DNA of 64,000 nucleotides from Frateuria aurantia DSM 6220 (GCF_000242255.2 NC_017033.1:2491110-2555109), one strand, 5' to 3'. Positions 38,547 through 49,299 are shown, numbered from the stretch's first letter. The notes: generated by a model from the letters alone, not told the origin. Numbers and translations are program-made.

Positions 38547-39779
38547 ATGAAAACCTCGTTTCCGAAAGAAGACATTCGCGTATTGCTGCTCGAAGGCGTC
38601 AGCCAGAGCGCGGTGGACACCTTCCGAAATGCCGGCTACACCCAGATCGAATACCACAAGAAGGCCTTGCCCGAAGCCGAGCTGATCGAAAGCATCAGCC
38701 AGGCCCATATCATCGGCATCCGCTCGCGCAGCCAGCTGACGGCCGAGGTCTTCCAGCATGCCAAACGCCTGATCGCCGTCGGTTGCTTCTGCATCGGTAC
38801 CAATCAGGTCGACCTGGATGCGGCCGAGCGTCTGGGCATTCCGGTCTTCAACGCACCGTATTCCAATACCCGCAGCGTCGCCGAGCTGGTGCTGGCCGAG
38901 GCCATCATGCTGATGCGCGGCATTCCGCAGAAAAACGCCGAATGCCATCGCGGCGGATGGTCCAAGTCGGCGGCCGGCAGCTACGAGGTGCGTGGCAAGA
39001 CCCTGGGCGTGGTCGGCTACGGCCATATCGGCACCCAGATCAGCGTGCTGGCCGAGGCACTGGGCATGCAGGTGCTGTTCCACGATATCGAGGCCAAGCT
39101 CTCGCTGGGCAATGCCCAGCCCACCGCCAGTCTGGACGAGCTGCTGCAGCGCTCGGACATCGTCACCTTGCATGTCCCCGAAACCCCGGCCACCCGGATG
39201 ATGATCCAGGCCCCCCAGCTGGCCGCCATGAAACCGGGCGCCATTTTGCTGAACGCCTCGCGCGGTACGGTGATCGATATCGATGCGCTGGCCGATTCGC
39301 TGCGCAGCGGCCATCTCGGCGGCGCCGCAATCGACGTGTTCCCGGTCGAACCCAAGGGCAATGGTGACGCCTTCGTCTCGCCGCTCATCGGCATGGACAA
39401 CGTCATCCTGACCCCGCACATCGGCGGCAGCACCCTCGAAGCGCAGGACAATATCGGCATCGAGGTCGCAGCCAAACTGGTGCGCTACAGTGACAACGGC
39501 TCCACCTTGTCGGCCGTCAACTTCCCCGAGGTCTCGCTGCCCGAGCACGCCGACAGCCGGCGACTGCTGCATATCCACCAGAACGTGCCGGGGGTGCTTT
39601 CACGCATCAACGAGCTTTTTTCAGCCGGCAATCTGAATATCAATGCGCAATTTCTGCAGACCCGGCCCGCGCTGGGCTATGTGGTGATCGACGTGGCCGC
39701 GGATGAGGCCACCACCCAGGAACTGCGAGACAGATTGAGCGCCATCACGGGCACCTTGCGAACCCGCGTGCTGTACTGA
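38547..39779 (+). CDS. serA: D-3-phosphoglycerate dehydrogenase
   Basis: First enzyme of serine synthesis. The ATG at 38547 (MKTSFPKEDIRVLLLEG) gives 410 residues, the E. coli length. The substrate domain is followed by the NAD-binding fold LGVVGYGHIGTQISVLAEALGM. Catalytic elements are LLNASRGTVIDIDAL (Arg), the acidic residue before PLIGMDNVILTPHIGGST (His), and a C-terminal ACT domain from about 335 (QNVPGVLSRINELFSAGNLN), the site of serine feedback. A weak TATAGT-like element precedes it in the 125 bp divergent spacer shared with the FAD dehydrogenase gene. Confidence 0.96.
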   Translation: MKTSFPKEDIRVLLLEGVSQSAVDTFRNAGYTQIEYHKKALPEAELIESISQAHIIGIRSRSQLTAEVFQHAKRLIAVGCFCIGTNQVDLDAAERLGIPVFNAPYSNTRSVAELVLAEAIMLMRGIPQKNAECHRGGWSKSAAGSYEVRGKTLGVVGYGHIGTQISVLAEALGMQVLFHDIEAKLSLGNAQPTASLDELLQRSDIVTLHVPETPATRMMIQAPQLAAMKPGAILLNASRGTVIDIDALADSLRSGHLGGAAIDVFPVEPKGNGDAFVSPLIGMDNVILTPHIGGSTLEAQDNIGIEVAAKLVRYSDNGSTLSAVNFPEVSLPEHADSRRLLHIHQNVPGVLSRINELFSAGNLNINAQFLQTRPALGYVVIDVAADEATTQELRDRLSAITGTLRTRVLY

Positions 39780-39786
39780 GCTCCGC

Positions 39787-39827
39787 CCGGACCTTCCCGT
39801 GCCGCCTGGCGGCACGGGAAGGTCCGG
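39787..39827. terminator. 41 bp palindrome between convergent serA and lysR-type gene
   Basis: Positions 39787-39806 are an exact reverse complement of 39808-39827, giving a 20 bp perfect stem around a single T. There is no T-run, but the position 8 bp after serA and 10 bp from the end of the regulator gene suggests a bidirectional transcript end. Confidence 0.75.
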
Positions 39828-39837
39828 CGGGACCGCT

Positions 39838-40875
39838 TCAGGCGTGGCGACCGGCGGCCACCATCGCCAGCGGGGCCGCTTGACCGCCCTCAAGACCATC
39901 AGGGCTCGCAGCCGTGCCACAGGCCGATTCGGATGTCCGGGCCGGCCGCTTGGATGGTGACAATTCACGCAATACCGGCATCGCCGCCGCCATGCTTTTC
40001 AGCATCGCCGTCAGATGGGCAAGATCCTCGGTCCACGGATTGGCATCGCGCCAATACAGCAGGATCCGCCGCCCGGCCGCCCGGCCCTTGAGACGGCTGA
40101 TCGCGACATTGGGAAAGGACTCCAGACGCTGACGGGCCAGCGCCGGAACCAGGGCATAACCGCCATGCAGACTGATCAGGCCAGCCAGGCTTTCCAGACT
40201 GACATCCTGCACCTGCTGACAGCCTTGCGGGCAGTCCAGCAGATCCTCGGCATGACTTTCCTCCATCAAGACCGCCTCGGCGGGATCGAGTTGATCCAGG
40301 CTGATACTGGCCTGCCCCGCCAGCGGATGACCGGCACCCAGCATCAATTCCCACGGCTCGAAAAAGATTTCCTGAACCGCAATGCCGCTGGGCACGGCAC
40401 CCAGCGCAGGCGGTGCCAGCACCGCATCCAGCTCGCCTTCATGCAGCCGCCGCAACAGACCGCGGGGCTTGCCTTCGGAAATGCTGAGTCGCGCGCCGGG
40501 AAAGCGCTGCGGAAATGGATCGATCAAATGAGGGAGCAGATAAGGCCCCAGACTGATCGGCAAACCCAGCTTAAGCTCGCCACCAAAGGCTACCTGTCCG
40601 GCCCGGGCGGCCTGCTGCAACTGATCGGCCCCCAGCAGCAGCGCATCGATCTGCTTGAGCAGGCCCTTGCCGGCGCCAGTCACGCCGATCTTGCGACCAC
40701 CCCGCTCAAACAAAGGCACACCAAGGGCCTGCTCCACCTTCTGCACCTGATGCGACAGCCCGGAAGGACTGATGTGCATGGAGCGCGCGGCACTGTTGAA
40801 ACTTCCATGTCGGTGTACTGCCTGCACCAACGCCAGATCGCGCAAAGAAACCACCGACAACGCTGTCGAAATCAT
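39838..40875 (-). CDS. LysR-family regulator, OxyR-like
   Basis: A 345-residue LysR protein. The N-terminal winged helix has LRDLALVQAVHRHGSFNSAARSMHISPSGLSHQVQ, and the effector domain begins near GELKLGLPISLGPYLLP. The sequence LMLGAGHPLAG, MEESHAEDLLDCPQGCQQVQ and LESLAGLISLHGGYALVPALA follows the layout of OxyR (compare 'LEDGHCLRDQ...C... SLETLRNMV'). The first OxyR cysteine is replaced by Ala and two cysteines occur close together as CPQGC instead. The C-terminal 45 residues are extra and low in complexity. The chosen ATG is 40875 (MISTALS), with 40884 as an alternative. It lies between serA and acnB, so a role in redox control is plausible but unproven. Confidence 0.88.
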   Translation of the reverse strand: MISTALSVVSLRDLALVQAVHRHGSFNSAARSMHISPSGLSHQVQKVEQALGVPLFERGGRKIGVTGAGKGLLKQIDALLLGADQLQQAARAGQVAFGGELKLGLPISLGPYLLPHLIDPFPQRFPGARLSISEGKPRGLLRRLHEGELDAVLAPPALGAVPSGIAVQEIFFEPWELMLGAGHPLAGQASISLDQLDPAEAVLMEESHAEDLLDCPQGCQQVQDVSLESLAGLISLHGGYALVPALARQRLESFPNVAISRLKGRAAGRRILLYWRDANPWTEDLAHLTAMLKSMAAAMPVLRELSPSKRPARTSESACGTAASPDGLEGGQAAPLAMVAAGRHA

Positions 40876-40931
40876 GACCGCCAACTATCCTCACCGGTCC
40901 ACCGAGTGGTGGCCGTTCTATCCTAGCATCA

Positions 40932-41003
40932 CCTGCCGTCCAGACGGCAGGCAGCCGTCATCCCCGTTGGCCGATCTGTTCAGACCGCACCGGCCAACGG
41001 GGA
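40932..41003. terminator. Two hairpins between acnB and the OxyR-like gene
   Basis: CCTGCCGTC and GACGGCAGG (40932-40951) form a tight stem. A 13 bp perfect stem (40961-40973 with 40991-41003) with a 17-base loop follows toward acnB. Neither has a T-run; together they probably end or attenuate the leftward acnB transcript. Confidence 0.5.
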
Positions 41004-41029
41004 CAGGCCGAGCCATGCCACCGCTCAGA

Positions 41030-43621
41030 TCAAGCGGCGACACCCTTGGCCATATCGGTGTAGTCGCTGATCTTGTCGAAGTTGAGATATCGATAGATCT
41101 TGTCGCCATTGGCATTGATCACGCCGATATCCTCCATGTACTCCTGCTTGGTCGGAATCCGGCCAAGCCGTGAGCAGATCGCGGCCAGCTCGGCCGATCC
41201 CAGATACACGAACGTGTTGCGACCCAGGCGATTGGGGAAATTGCGGGTACTGGTGGAAAACACCGTGGCACCCTCGTGCACCTGGGCCTGATTGCCCATG
41301 CACAGCGAGCAGCCCGGCATTTCCATGCGTGCACCCGCCGCGCCGAAGGTGCCATAGACACCTTCGTTGGTCAGCTCGCTGGCATCCATCTTGGTCGGCG
41401 GAGCCACCCACAGCCGGGTCGGAATATCACGCTTGCCTTCCAGCAACTTGGCGGCTGCACGGAAGTGACCGATATTGGTCATGCACGAGCCGATGAACAC
41501 CTCGTCGATCTTCGCACCAGCGACGTCGGACAGCGTCTTCACGTCATCCGGATCGTTCGGGCAGGCGACGATGGGTTCATGCACATCGGCCAGATCGATC
41601 TCGATCACGGCGGCATACTCGGCATCGGCATCCGGCTCCAGCAGCTGCGGATCAGCCAGCCAGGACTCCATCTTCTCGACCCGCCGAGCCAGCGAACGGG
41701 CATCCTGGTAACCCTGGGCGATCATCCACTTCAGCAGCACGATATTGCTGTTGAGGTATTCGATGATCGGCTCCTTGTTCAGCCGCACGGTGCAACCGGC
41801 GGCCGAGCGCTCGGCCGAAGCATCGGACAGCTCGAAGGCCTGCTCCACTTTCAGATCCGGCAGCCCCTCGATCTCCAGGATCCGACCGGAGAAGATGTTC
41901 TTCTTGCCCTGCTTGGCCACCGTCAACAGGCCCTGCTTGATGGCATACAGCGGAATCGCGTTGACCAGATCGCGCAAGGTCACGCCCGGCTGCAGCTTGC
42001 CCTTGAAGCGGACCAGCACCGACTCGGGCATATCCAGCGGCATCACACCGGTGGCAGCGGCAAAGGCCACCAGACCGGAACCGGCCGGGAAGGAAATGCC
42101 GATCGGGAAACGGGTATGCGAATCACCGCCGGTGCCGACGGTATCGGGCAGCAGCATGCGGTTGAGCCAGCTGTGGATCACGCCGTCACCGGGCCGCAGG
42201 CTGATGCCGCCGCGATTGCTGATAAAGGCCGGCAGGGTGTGATGGGTCTTGACGTCCACCGGCTTCGGATAAGCCGCGGTATGGCAGAAGGACTGCATCA
42301 CCAGATCGGCGGAGAAGCCCAGGCAGGCCAGATCCTTGAGCTCGTCGCGCGTCATCGGACCCGTGGTGTCCTGCGAGCCCACCGAGGTCATCTTCGGCTC
42401 GCAATAGGTGCCTGCGCGAATGCCCTTGCCTTCCGGCAGACCACAGGCGCGGCCGACCATCTTCTGGGCCAGTGTATAACCCTTGCCGGTATCGGCCGGA
42501 TCGTGGGGCAGACGGAACAGGGTCGAAGGTGCCAGCCCCAGGGCTTCACGGGCCTTGGCGGTGAGCCCCCGGCCGATGATCAGCGGAATCCGGCCACCGG
42601 CACGGACTTCGTCGAACAGCACTTCGGACTTGACCTGGAACTCGGCAATGACCTTGCCGTCCTTCAGGGCCTTGCCCTCGTAAGGTCGCAGCTCGATCAC
42701 ATCGCCCATATCCATGGCCGAGACATCCAGCTCGATCGGCAGCGCACCGGCATCTTCCATCGTGTTGTAGAAGATGGGAGCGATCTTGCTGCCCAGACAC
42801 ACGCCACCGAAGCGCTTGTTGGGAATGAAGGGAATATCCTCGCCCGTCCACCACAGCACCGAGTTGGTGGCCGACTTGCGGCTGGAACCGGTGCCGACCA
42901 CGTCACCGACATAGGCGACCGGATGGCCCTTCTCCTTCAGCGACTCCAGAAAGGCGATCGGGCCGCGCTTGCCATCTTCTTCCGGCTTGAACGGCGCGCC
43001 TTCGCGCTGGTTCTTCAGCATGGCCAGCGCATGCAACGGGATATCGGGACGCGTCGTCGCATCGGGTGCCGGCGACAGATCGTCGGTATTGGTTTCGCCC
43101 GGCACCTTGAACACCGTCACGGTCAGGCTTTCTGGCACTTCGGGACGCGAGGTGAACCATTCGGCATCGGCCCAGCTCTGCAGCACGGCCTTGGCCGGCG
43201 CATTGCCCTGATCGGCCTTTTCCTTCACGTCATGGAAGGCATCGAACACCAGCAGGGTCTTCTTCAGCGCGTCGGCGGCGATCGGCGCCAGCTCGGCATG
43301 ATCCAGCAGTTCGATCAGCGGATGGATATTGTAGCCGCCCAGCATGGTGCCCAGCAGCTCGGTGGCCTTGGCCGGAGTGATCAGCGGACACTTTTCCGAA
43401 CCCAGCGCGACGGCCGCCAGGTAGGACGCCTTGACCTTGGCCGCATCATCGACACCTGCCGGCACCCGGTGAGTGATCAGGTCCAGCAGAAAGGCTTCCT
43501 CACCGGCGGGCGGCGACTTCAGCAATTCGACCAGTTCGGCAGTCTGAGTGGCCGAAAGCGGCAGCGGGGGAATCCCCAGCGCGGCGCGCTCGGCGGCATG
43601 TTGGCGGTAGCTAGTCAGCAT
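41030..43621 (-). CDS. acnB: Aconitate hydratase B
   Basis: Main TCA-cycle aconitase, also known as an iron-responsive RNA-binding protein when apo. 863 residues (E. coli 865). It starts with the HEAT-like domain ([19 protein letters not shown]) and the swivel domain ([20 protein letters not shown]). The cluster cysteines are Cys713 ([10 protein letters not shown]) and Cys771/Cys774 (GCSLCMGNQ), and the substrate residues [15 protein letters not shown] are present. The C-terminus [12 protein letters not shown] is intact. It is divergent from acnA across 410 bp. Confidence 0.97.
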   Translation of the reverse strand: MLTSYRQHAAERAALGIPPLPLSATQTAELVELLKSPPAGEEAFLLDLITHRVPAGVDDAAKVKASYLAAVALGSEKCPLITPAKATELLGTMLGGYNIHPLIELLDHAELAPIAADALKKTLLVFDAFHDVKEKADQGNAPAKAVLQSWADAEWFTSRPEVPESLTVTVFKVPGETNTDDLSPAPDATTRPDIPLHALAMLKNQREGAPFKPEEDGKRGPIAFLESLKEKGHPVAYVGDVVGTGSSRKSATNSVLWWTGEDIPFIPNKRFGGVCLGSKIAPIFYNTMEDAGALPIELDVSAMDMGDVIELRPYEGKALKDGKVIAEFQVKSEVLFDEVRAGGRIPLIIGRGLTAKAREALGLAPSTLFRLPHDPADTGKGYTLAQKMVGRACGLPEGKGIRAGTYCEPKMTSVGSQDTTGPMTRDELKDLACLGFSADLVMQSFCHTAAYPKPVDVKTHHTLPAFISNRGGISLRPGDGVIHSWLNRMLLPDTVGTGGDSHTRFPIGISFPAGSGLVAFAAATGVMPLDMPESVLVRFKGKLQPGVTLRDLVNAIPLYAIKQGLLTVAKQGKKNIFSGRILEIEGLPDLKVEQAFELSDASAERSAAGCTVRLNKEPIIEYLNSNIVLLKWMIAQGYQDARSLARRVEKMESWLADPQLLEPDADAEYAAVIEIDLADVHEPIVACPNDPDDVKTLSDVAGAKIDEVFIGSCMTNIGHFRAAAKLLEGKRDIPTRLWVAPPTKMDASELTNEGVYGTFGAAGARMEMPGCSLCMGNQAQVHEGATVFSTSTRNFPNRLGRNTFVYLGSAELAAICSRLGRIPTKQEYMEDIGVINANGDKIYRYLNFDKISDYTDMAKGVAA

Positions 43622-44031
43622 CGAGATATCATCCGGTCAGTACGCAGAAAACCACTGCTTGCGAAACTCCGTGATGCCGGCCGATCTGCTGACCTTCTGG
43701 ATCAAGATCAGCTCGGCTACGACCCGCGGAAAGGCAGTACCTGACGCCCGCAACGAGAGCGTCTTCAGCCATGGATTGTGCCAGTCCGCAGGGAATTCAC
43801 GCAATCCAAACGATTGCTTCCGGGTCCATTCGAAAATCTGCAAGCCCTTGTATCCAAAAGACTGTTGTCCCCGTACAGGCTCCCCCCATGTGCTTGTCCG
43901 AGCCGGCCGGATGATGTTCGAGGCAGCCGGCAAAACACAGGTTTCCACACCACCGGGAACTGTGTGAACATCACAGCCCCATAGATTGCCAAGCCACGCC
44001 CTTCGGGGCACGAAGCCGGTCAGGAGCCACC
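43622..44031. promoter_or_regulatory. Divergent region between acnB and acnA
   Basis: About 410 bp with no supportable gene; frames here are short and overlap acnA. It must hold the promoters of both aconitases. No Fur-like or CRP-like site was convincing. Confidence 0.5.
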
Positions 44032-46779
44032 ATGAAAGACTCGTTTTCGACTCGCGACACGCTCGATCTGAATGGACAGTCCTATCAGATCGCCAGCCTC
44101 GCCCGACTGGGGCAGCACTTCGATCTGCGCCGCCTCCCCTATTCACTGAAGATCCTGCTGGAAAACCTGCTGCGACACGAGGACGGCATCAACGTCACCG
44201 CCAGAGAGATCGAGCAGGTCGCCCAATGGCAGCCGGAACGGGAACCGGATACGGAAATTGCCTTTATGCCGGCCCGGGTCGTGCTGCAGGATTTCACCGG
44301 CGTGCCCTGCGTGGTCGATCTGGCCGCGATGCGCGATGCCGTGGTCAAGCTCGGCGGCAGCGCCGAGCGCATCAATCCGCTGGTACCGGTCGAATTGGTG
44401 ATCGACCATTCCGTGCAGGTCGATGCCTATGGCAATGCGCAGGCGCTGGAACGCAATGTAGAGATCGAGTTCCAACGCAACCGCGAGCGATACAGTTTCC
44501 TGCGCTGGGGCCAGAAGGCCTTCGACAACTTCAAGGTGGTGCCGCCGCGCACCGGCATCGTGCATCAGGTGAATCTTGAGCATCTGGCGCGGGTGGTGTT
44601 CACAACCGAGGTCGATGGCGAACTCTGGGCCTATCCCGATACGGTATTCGGCACCGATTCGCATACCACCATGATCAATGGGCTGGGCGTGCTGGGCTGG
44701 GGCGTAGGCGGCATCGAGGCCGAGGCGGCGATGCTGGGTCAGGCTTCATCCATGTTGATCCCCCAGGTCGTCGGCTTCAAGCTCGACGGCCAGCTTGCCG
44801 AGGGCGTCACGGCCACCGACCTTGTACTGACCGTGACCCAGATGCTGCGCAAGCTGGGCGTGGTCGGCAAGTTCGTCGAATTTTTCGGACCCGGTCTGGC
44901 CCATCTGGCGCTGGCCGATCGTGCCACCATCGGCAATATGGCACCGGAATACGGCGCGACCTGCGGTATTTTCCCCATCGATCAGGAAGCTCTGAACTAT
45001 CTGCGTCTGTCCGGCCGCGACGAAGCCCAGATTGCCCTGGTCGAAGCCTATGCCAAGGCCCAGCAGCTCTGGCACGACGCGAACACGCCTCACCCGCAGT
45101 ACACCACGGTGCTGGAACTCGATCTTGACCAGGTCCGCCCCTCCCTGGCCGGCCCCAAGCGGCCGCAGGACAAAGTCCTGCTGGATCAGGTACAGGCCAG
45201 CTACCGGCAGGCCGTGGCCGGTCTGACCCAAGGGCGGCCTCCCCGCCATGTCGATGACGACTTTGCTGCCGAAGGCGGAGCCAGTGCGATCGGCAACGAT
45301 GCGAACGACATCGTCGACGGCGGCGTGCGGGTGCAGAAAGACGGCCAAAGTTTTTCGCTGAAGGACGGTGCCGTGGTCATCGCGGCGATCACCTCCTGTA
45401 CCAATACGTCCAATCCCGCGGTCATGCTGGCCGCCGGCCTGCTGGCGAAAAAGGCGGCCGCCCGCGGCCTGCAATCCCGCCCCTGGGTCAAGACCTCGAT
45501 CGGCCCCGGCTCCAAGGTGGTCACCGACTATCTGCAGCAGACCGGTCTGCTCACCGAGCTGGAAAAACTGGGCTTCTATATTGCCGGCTACGGTTGCACC
45601 ACCTGCATCGGCAACTCCGGCCCCTTGCCGGATGCCATCAGCAAGGGCATCGCCAAAGGTGATCTGGCGGTGGCCTCGGTCCTGTCAGGCAATCGCAATT
45701 TCGAAGGCCGGGTCCATCCCGAGGTGAAGATGAATTATCTGGCGTCACCGCCACTGGTGGTGGCCTACGCCCTGGCCGGGACTCTGGACATCGATCTGAG
45801 TACCGATCCACTGGGCAAGGACCCTGCAGGCGACCCCGTCTTCCTGCGCGATATCTGGCCGGACAACCGCGAAATTTCCGACATCATGGCTCACGCCATC
45901 CATCCAGACATGTTCCGCAAGAACTATGCCGACGTATTCAAAGGCGATGACCGCTGGAGTGCCATCGCCTCGCCCGATGGTTCGGTCTATCGCTGGGATC
46001 CGTCGACCTATATCAAGCACCCGCCCTATTTCGACGGGATGACTGCACAGCCTGCCGCCTTCGAGGATATCCATGACGCCCGGGTGCTCAGCCTGTTCGG
46101 TGACTCGATCACCACCGATCATATCTCCCCGGCCGGCGCGATCAAGAAGGACAGCCCGGCCGGGCGTTTCCTTGTCAGCCATGGCGTCGAGCCCGGGGAT
46201 TTCAATTCCTACGGCTCCCGGCGTGGCAATGACGACATCATGGTCCGCGGCACTTTCGCCAATATACGTATCCGCAACCGGATGCTGGACAATGTCGAGG
46301 GTGGCTATACCTTGCATATCCCGAGCGGCGACACACTGGCCATCTATGATGCCGCGATGCGTTATCGCGAAGAAGATACTCCGCTGGTGGTGATCGCCGG
46401 CAAGGAATACGGTACCGGTTCATCCCGTGACTGGGCGGCCAAAGGCACCCTGCTGCTTGGGGTGAAGGCGGTCATCGCGGAAAGCTTCGAACGCATCCAT
46501 CGCTCCAATCTGGTCGGCATGGGCGTGCTGCCGCTGCAGTTCGAACCGGGCCAGAGTGCCGCCAGCCTGGGTTTGACCGGCAGGGAGACCTTCACCATCA
46601 CCGGTCTGGAAGGCGGTGAGTCAAAGTCGGCCAGCGTCAAGGCTGTCCGCGAGGATGGCAGCGAACTGGACTTCCGCCTGAAGGTGCTGCTGCTGACGCC
46701 CAAGGAGCGCGAGTTCTTCCGCCACGGCGGCATCCTGCAATACGTGCTGCGACAGCTTGCCGAAAAAAAGCCGGCCTGA
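44032..46779 (+). CDS. acnA: Aconitate hydratase A
   Basis: Stationary-phase/oxidative-stress-stable aconitase related to eukaryotic IRP1. 915 residues (E. coli 891) starting [16 protein letters not shown] with a GGAG 7 bases upstream. Cluster ligands are Cys456 (ITSCTNTSN), Cys522 and Cys525 ([13 protein letters not shown]). Other landmarks are DSVQVDAYG-like early motif, [35 protein letters not shown] and [16 protein letters not shown]. Residues about 400-430 ([18 protein letters not shown]) form a short insertion relative to E. coli. The stop codon lies in the loop of a minus-strand terminator hairpin. Confidence 0.97.
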   Translation: MKDSFSTRDTLDLNGQSYQIASLARLGQHFDLRRLPYSLKILLENLLRHEDGINVTAREIEQVAQWQPEREPDTEIAFMPARVVLQDFTGVPCVVDLAAMRDAVVKLGGSAERINPLVPVELVIDHSVQVDAYGNAQALERNVEIEFQRNRERYSFLRWGQKAFDNFKVVPPRTGIVHQVNLEHLARVVFTTEVDGELWAYPDTVFGTDSHTTMINGLGVLGWGVGGIEAEAAMLGQASSMLIPQVVGFKLDGQLAEGVTATDLVLTVTQMLRKLGVVGKFVEFFGPGLAHLALADRATIGNMAPEYGATCGIFPIDQEALNYLRLSGRDEAQIALVEAYAKAQQLWHDANTPHPQYTTVLELDLDQVRPSLAGPKRPQDKVLLDQVQASYRQAVAGLTQGRPPRHVDDDFAAEGGASAIGNDANDIVDGGVRVQKDGQSFSLKDGAVVIAAITSCTNTSNPAVMLAAGLLAKKAAARGLQSRPWVKTSIGPGSKVVTDYLQQTGLLTELEKLGFYIAGYGCTTCIGNSGPLPDAISKGIAKGDLAVASVLSGNRNFEGRVHPEVKMNYLASPPLVVAYALAGTLDIDLSTDPLGKDPAGDPVFLRDIWPDNREISDIMAHAIHPDMFRKNYADVFKGDDRWSAIASPDGSVYRWDPSTYIKHPPYFDGMTAQPAAFEDIHDARVLSLFGDSITTDHISPAGAIKKDSPAGRFLVSHGVEPGDFNSYGSRRGNDDIMVRGTFANIRIRNRMLDNVEGGYTLHIPSGDTLAIYDAAMRYREEDTPLVVIAGKEYGTGSSRDWAAKGTLLLGVKAVIAESFERIHRSNLVGMGVLPLQFEPGQSAASLGLTGRETFTITGLEGGESKSASVKAVREDGSELDFRLKVLLLTPKEREFFRHGGILQYVLRQLAEKKPA

Positions 46780-46788
46780 GGCCGGCTC
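46763..46788 (-). terminator. Intrinsic terminator for the TonB-receptor gene
   Basis: On the minus strand AGCCGGCC, loop TCA, GGCCGGCT is followed by seven T (46769-46763). It lies 80 bp after the receptor stop and overlaps the last codons of acnA. Confidence 0.85.
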
Positions 46789-46791
46789 AAG

Positions 46792-46852
46792 GGTGGCCGG
46801 CTGCAAGCGGCCACCTTGTACCTCGCGCCGGCACCATCCTGCCGGCGCCTTT
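46792..46852 (+). terminator. Tandem hairpins after acnA
   Basis: GGTGGCCG/CGGCCACC (46792-46815) and GCGCCGGCA/TGCCGGCGC (46825-46848), the latter followed by CTTTG, are the likely end of the acnA transcript. Confidence 0.55.
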
Positions 46853-46868
46853 GCCTGGAACCCGCGGC

Positions 46869-49073
46869 TCAGAAAAACTTGTAGTTGAAGGTCACCATAA
46901 AGCTGGCCGGCTGGCCAAAGGCGAAGTCGGAGCTGTCATCGGCAATGAAATATTTCTTGTGCAGCAGGTTGTCGCCATTGATCTGCAACGACATGCGATT
47001 GTTGAAGGCATAGCGGGCCATGAGCCCGAGCAGCATCACCGAGCGCTGATGAATCGTTCGGGTCAGGTTGTCGACATCCGCGACCGGGATGTTCGTCGCA
47101 TTCTGCCAGTTCACCCCCCCGCCGACGCTGAGTCCGCTCCAGGCTCCAGGCAAGGTATAGGTCGTGAAGCTGCGAATGGTGGCCCGTGGCAAGGAAGGAT
47201 GCACATTGCCGTAGCCGGGGGCCTTGATATTGTAGTGCGAAATGCCCAGGGTGGCATTCCAGTTGTCAGTGATGCTGCCCGAGGTCTCGAACTCGAAACC
47301 GCGCGAACGGGTGCCATTCAACGGCTCGTAGACCTGGGTGATGCCGTCGGCCAGATATTCACCGGGTATCGCCTGCGCCACATTGCTTTCGCGGGTATTG
47401 AAGAAAGTCAGCGAGGTATTCAAGGCGCCATTGAAATTGCGGCTCTTGATGCCGACCTCGCTGCTGGTGCCGACCATCGGCTCCAGATAGGCGCCGTTGG
47501 CCCCGCGATTGGTCTGTGGGTCGAAGATCTTGGTATAGCTGGCGAATGCCGTCAGATCGGGCAGAATGTTGTAGATCAGGCCGGCATAAGGCACCACCTT
47601 GCCCTTGGTTTCGTTGTAGACACCGTAGGTCGCATCATTGGTGTCGTTGCTCCAGCGGGTGTAGCGGGCACCGGTGACCAGTTTCAGGGGATCGGCCAGT
47701 TGTATTCGTGCCGCGATATAGGCGCCCTCCTGCTTGATATGGGTCAGGGTCACCATCTGCTTCTGACTGGAGAAGTCCGGATACGGGTAGTTGCCATTCC
47801 AGTGATTGAAATCGATCGTCCCCAGATCCGTATCGGTCGGAAACTGGTAGGAATCGGTATTGAAGTCCGAGGTATAGATGCCACCCACCAATTCATGCTC
47901 GCGACCGAACGCCCATACCGGACCGGAGGCATACAGATCGAACATGTTCTGGCGGCCGGACTGGTAGCTCTTGTAGGCATAGGGCGTGATGCCCTCGCCG
48001 GTGGTCCGGTCCGGAAAACCGTAGGAATAGAACAGTACCGAATCGGCGTTGGTCTTGCGATGATCGACCTCGCCATGGATCTGCCAGCCATTGGCAAATT
48101 CATGCTTGAGATCAATGAACGCCGACTGGGTCATGTTGTTCCAGTAGGTCCACCGCGCCGCCGGATTGAAATTGCGCGGCAGCGGTATCTGGCCGCCATC
48201 GGCATACAGCACCGGGAAGGAGCCCCAGGTAATGCCACGGGGCATCGAGCGCTGGTATTCATAGCCGACGCTGAGCAGGGTCTTGGGCGAGATATCCCAG
48301 TCCACCACCCCGTAGAGCACGTTCTTGTTGTTGCGCGCGCGGGTCTGGTAGGTGTTGCCGTCCTCATGAGTCACCACCAGCCGACCACGTACGGTGCCTG
48401 ACTTGTTCAACGGCGTGCTGCCATCGGCGGTCAGCCGCTTGGTCGCCCAGGACCCGTAGCTGACCGAGATATCGGCCTGTGCTGTCTTGCTGTCGGCCTG
48501 CTTGCGCACGAAGTTCACCATCGCCGACGGACTGCCGGAACCGCTGAGCAGACCGGTCGCGCCGCGGACCACTTCGACACGGTCGTAAACCGAGGTGTCC
48601 AGTGAACCATCGACGCTCGACACATTGAGCCCTGAGGCTACAGGTACCCCGTCGTAGGCCATGTTCTCGATCTGGAAGCCTCGCGACCAGTACACCACGC
48701 GCTCGCTGTCATAGGCGTTGGACTGCACGCCGGTGGTATTGTCCAGCACGGCGCGTACCGAGTTGAGCTGCTGGTCCGTCATGCGCTGGCGGCTCATGAT
48801 GCTGACCGACTGCGGCGTGTCCAGCAGGCTCAAGGGCAATCGCGTCGCCGCATTCGTGTCGTCGGAGGAATATGTCGACGAAGTCTGCCCTTCCACCTTC
48901 ACCTGCTCGAGGGTCTTCGATGCCGGCTTGCTCCTGATCACGCTTTTGTGCCCACCCTGGCCGGCCACGGTGTCTTGATCGGCGGTAGCGGTCTGGGCCA
49001 GCACGGGCACGGTCGAGGCCATGGACAGCAACAGCCAGCTTGCACACTGGCGTGCGCAAAAACGATGACGCAT
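46869..49073 (-). CDS. TonB-dependent siderophore receptor 1
   Basis: Outer-membrane gated porin for ferric siderophores. The ATG at 49073 (MRHRFCARQCASWLLLSMAS) has AGGA about 9 bases upstream and begins a signal peptide cleaved near LAQ-TATA; 734 residues. The plug domain contains LPLSLLDTPQSVSIMSRQRM, GFQIENMAYDGVPVASG and VYDRVEVVRGATGLLSGSGSPSA, and the barrel ends FMVTFNYKFF with the usual terminal Phe. The plug and barrel patterns resemble FoxA/FhuE/FpvA-type hydroxamate or mixed siderophore receptors, but the ligand cannot be fixed. A Fur-box-like sequence lies about 140 bp upstream. Confidence 0.93.
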   Translation of the reverse strand: MRHRFCARQCASWLLLSMASTVPVLAQTATADQDTVAGQGGHKSVIRSKPASKTLEQVKVEGQTSSTYSSDDTNAATRLPLSLLDTPQSVSIMSRQRMTDQQLNSVRAVLDNTTGVQSNAYDSERVVYWSRGFQIENMAYDGVPVASGLNVSSVDGSLDTSVYDRVEVVRGATGLLSGSGSPSAMVNFVRKQADSKTAQADISVSYGSWATKRLTADGSTPLNKSGTVRGRLVVTHEDGNTYQTRARNNKNVLYGVVDWDISPKTLLSVGYEYQRSMPRGITWGSFPVLYADGGQIPLPRNFNPAARWTYWNNMTQSAFIDLKHEFANGWQIHGEVDHRKTNADSVLFYSYGFPDRTTGEGITPYAYKSYQSGRQNMFDLYASGPVWAFGREHELVGGIYTSDFNTDSYQFPTDTDLGTIDFNHWNGNYPYPDFSSQKQMVTLTHIKQEGAYIAARIQLADPLKLVTGARYTRWSNDTNDATYGVYNETKGKVVPYAGLIYNILPDLTAFASYTKIFDPQTNRGANGAYLEPMVGTSSEVGIKSRNFNGALNTSLTFFNTRESNVAQAIPGEYLADGITQVYEPLNGTRSRGFEFETSGSITDNWNATLGISHYNIKAPGYGNVHPSLPRATIRSFTTYTLPGAWSGLSVGGGVNWQNATNIPVADVDNLTRTIHQRSVMLLGLMARYAFNNRMSLQINGDNLLHKKYFIADDSSDFAFGQPASFMVTFNYKFF

Positions 49074-49211
49074 ATCGAATGATTCCTGGATTCCAAGAGA
49101 GGACCTGCTGCCTGCAAGCCCCGCACGGCAACGCCTGTGCGGATGCGTCCTCGGCAGCCCGGTAGCTTTCACAAAAGCTTAATATCATTCAATTCACATG
49201 ACAATCACATT

Positions 49212-49230
49212 GATTGTGATTCTCATTTAT
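49212..49230 (-). promoter_or_regulatory. Fur-box-like sequence upstream of receptor 1
   Basis: On the minus strand ATAAATGAGAATCACAATC matches 13 of 19 positions of the consensus GATAATGATAATCATTATC by hand count. It sits in a strongly AT-rich stretch (about 49180-49245) between the receptor gene and the end of the LysR gene. Confidence 0.6.
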
Positions 49231-49299
49231 ATTCATGCGAAAGTTTTTGCGGTTCACCCGCCTTTTAGGCTCAGAGTCCGACCCGCAACCTGCTCGCTC

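Noticed and set aside
41276-43744. 822-codon open frame on the plus strand
   Set aside because: Antisense to acnB, whose sequence and cluster cysteines are fully convincing; the antisense translation shows no domain.
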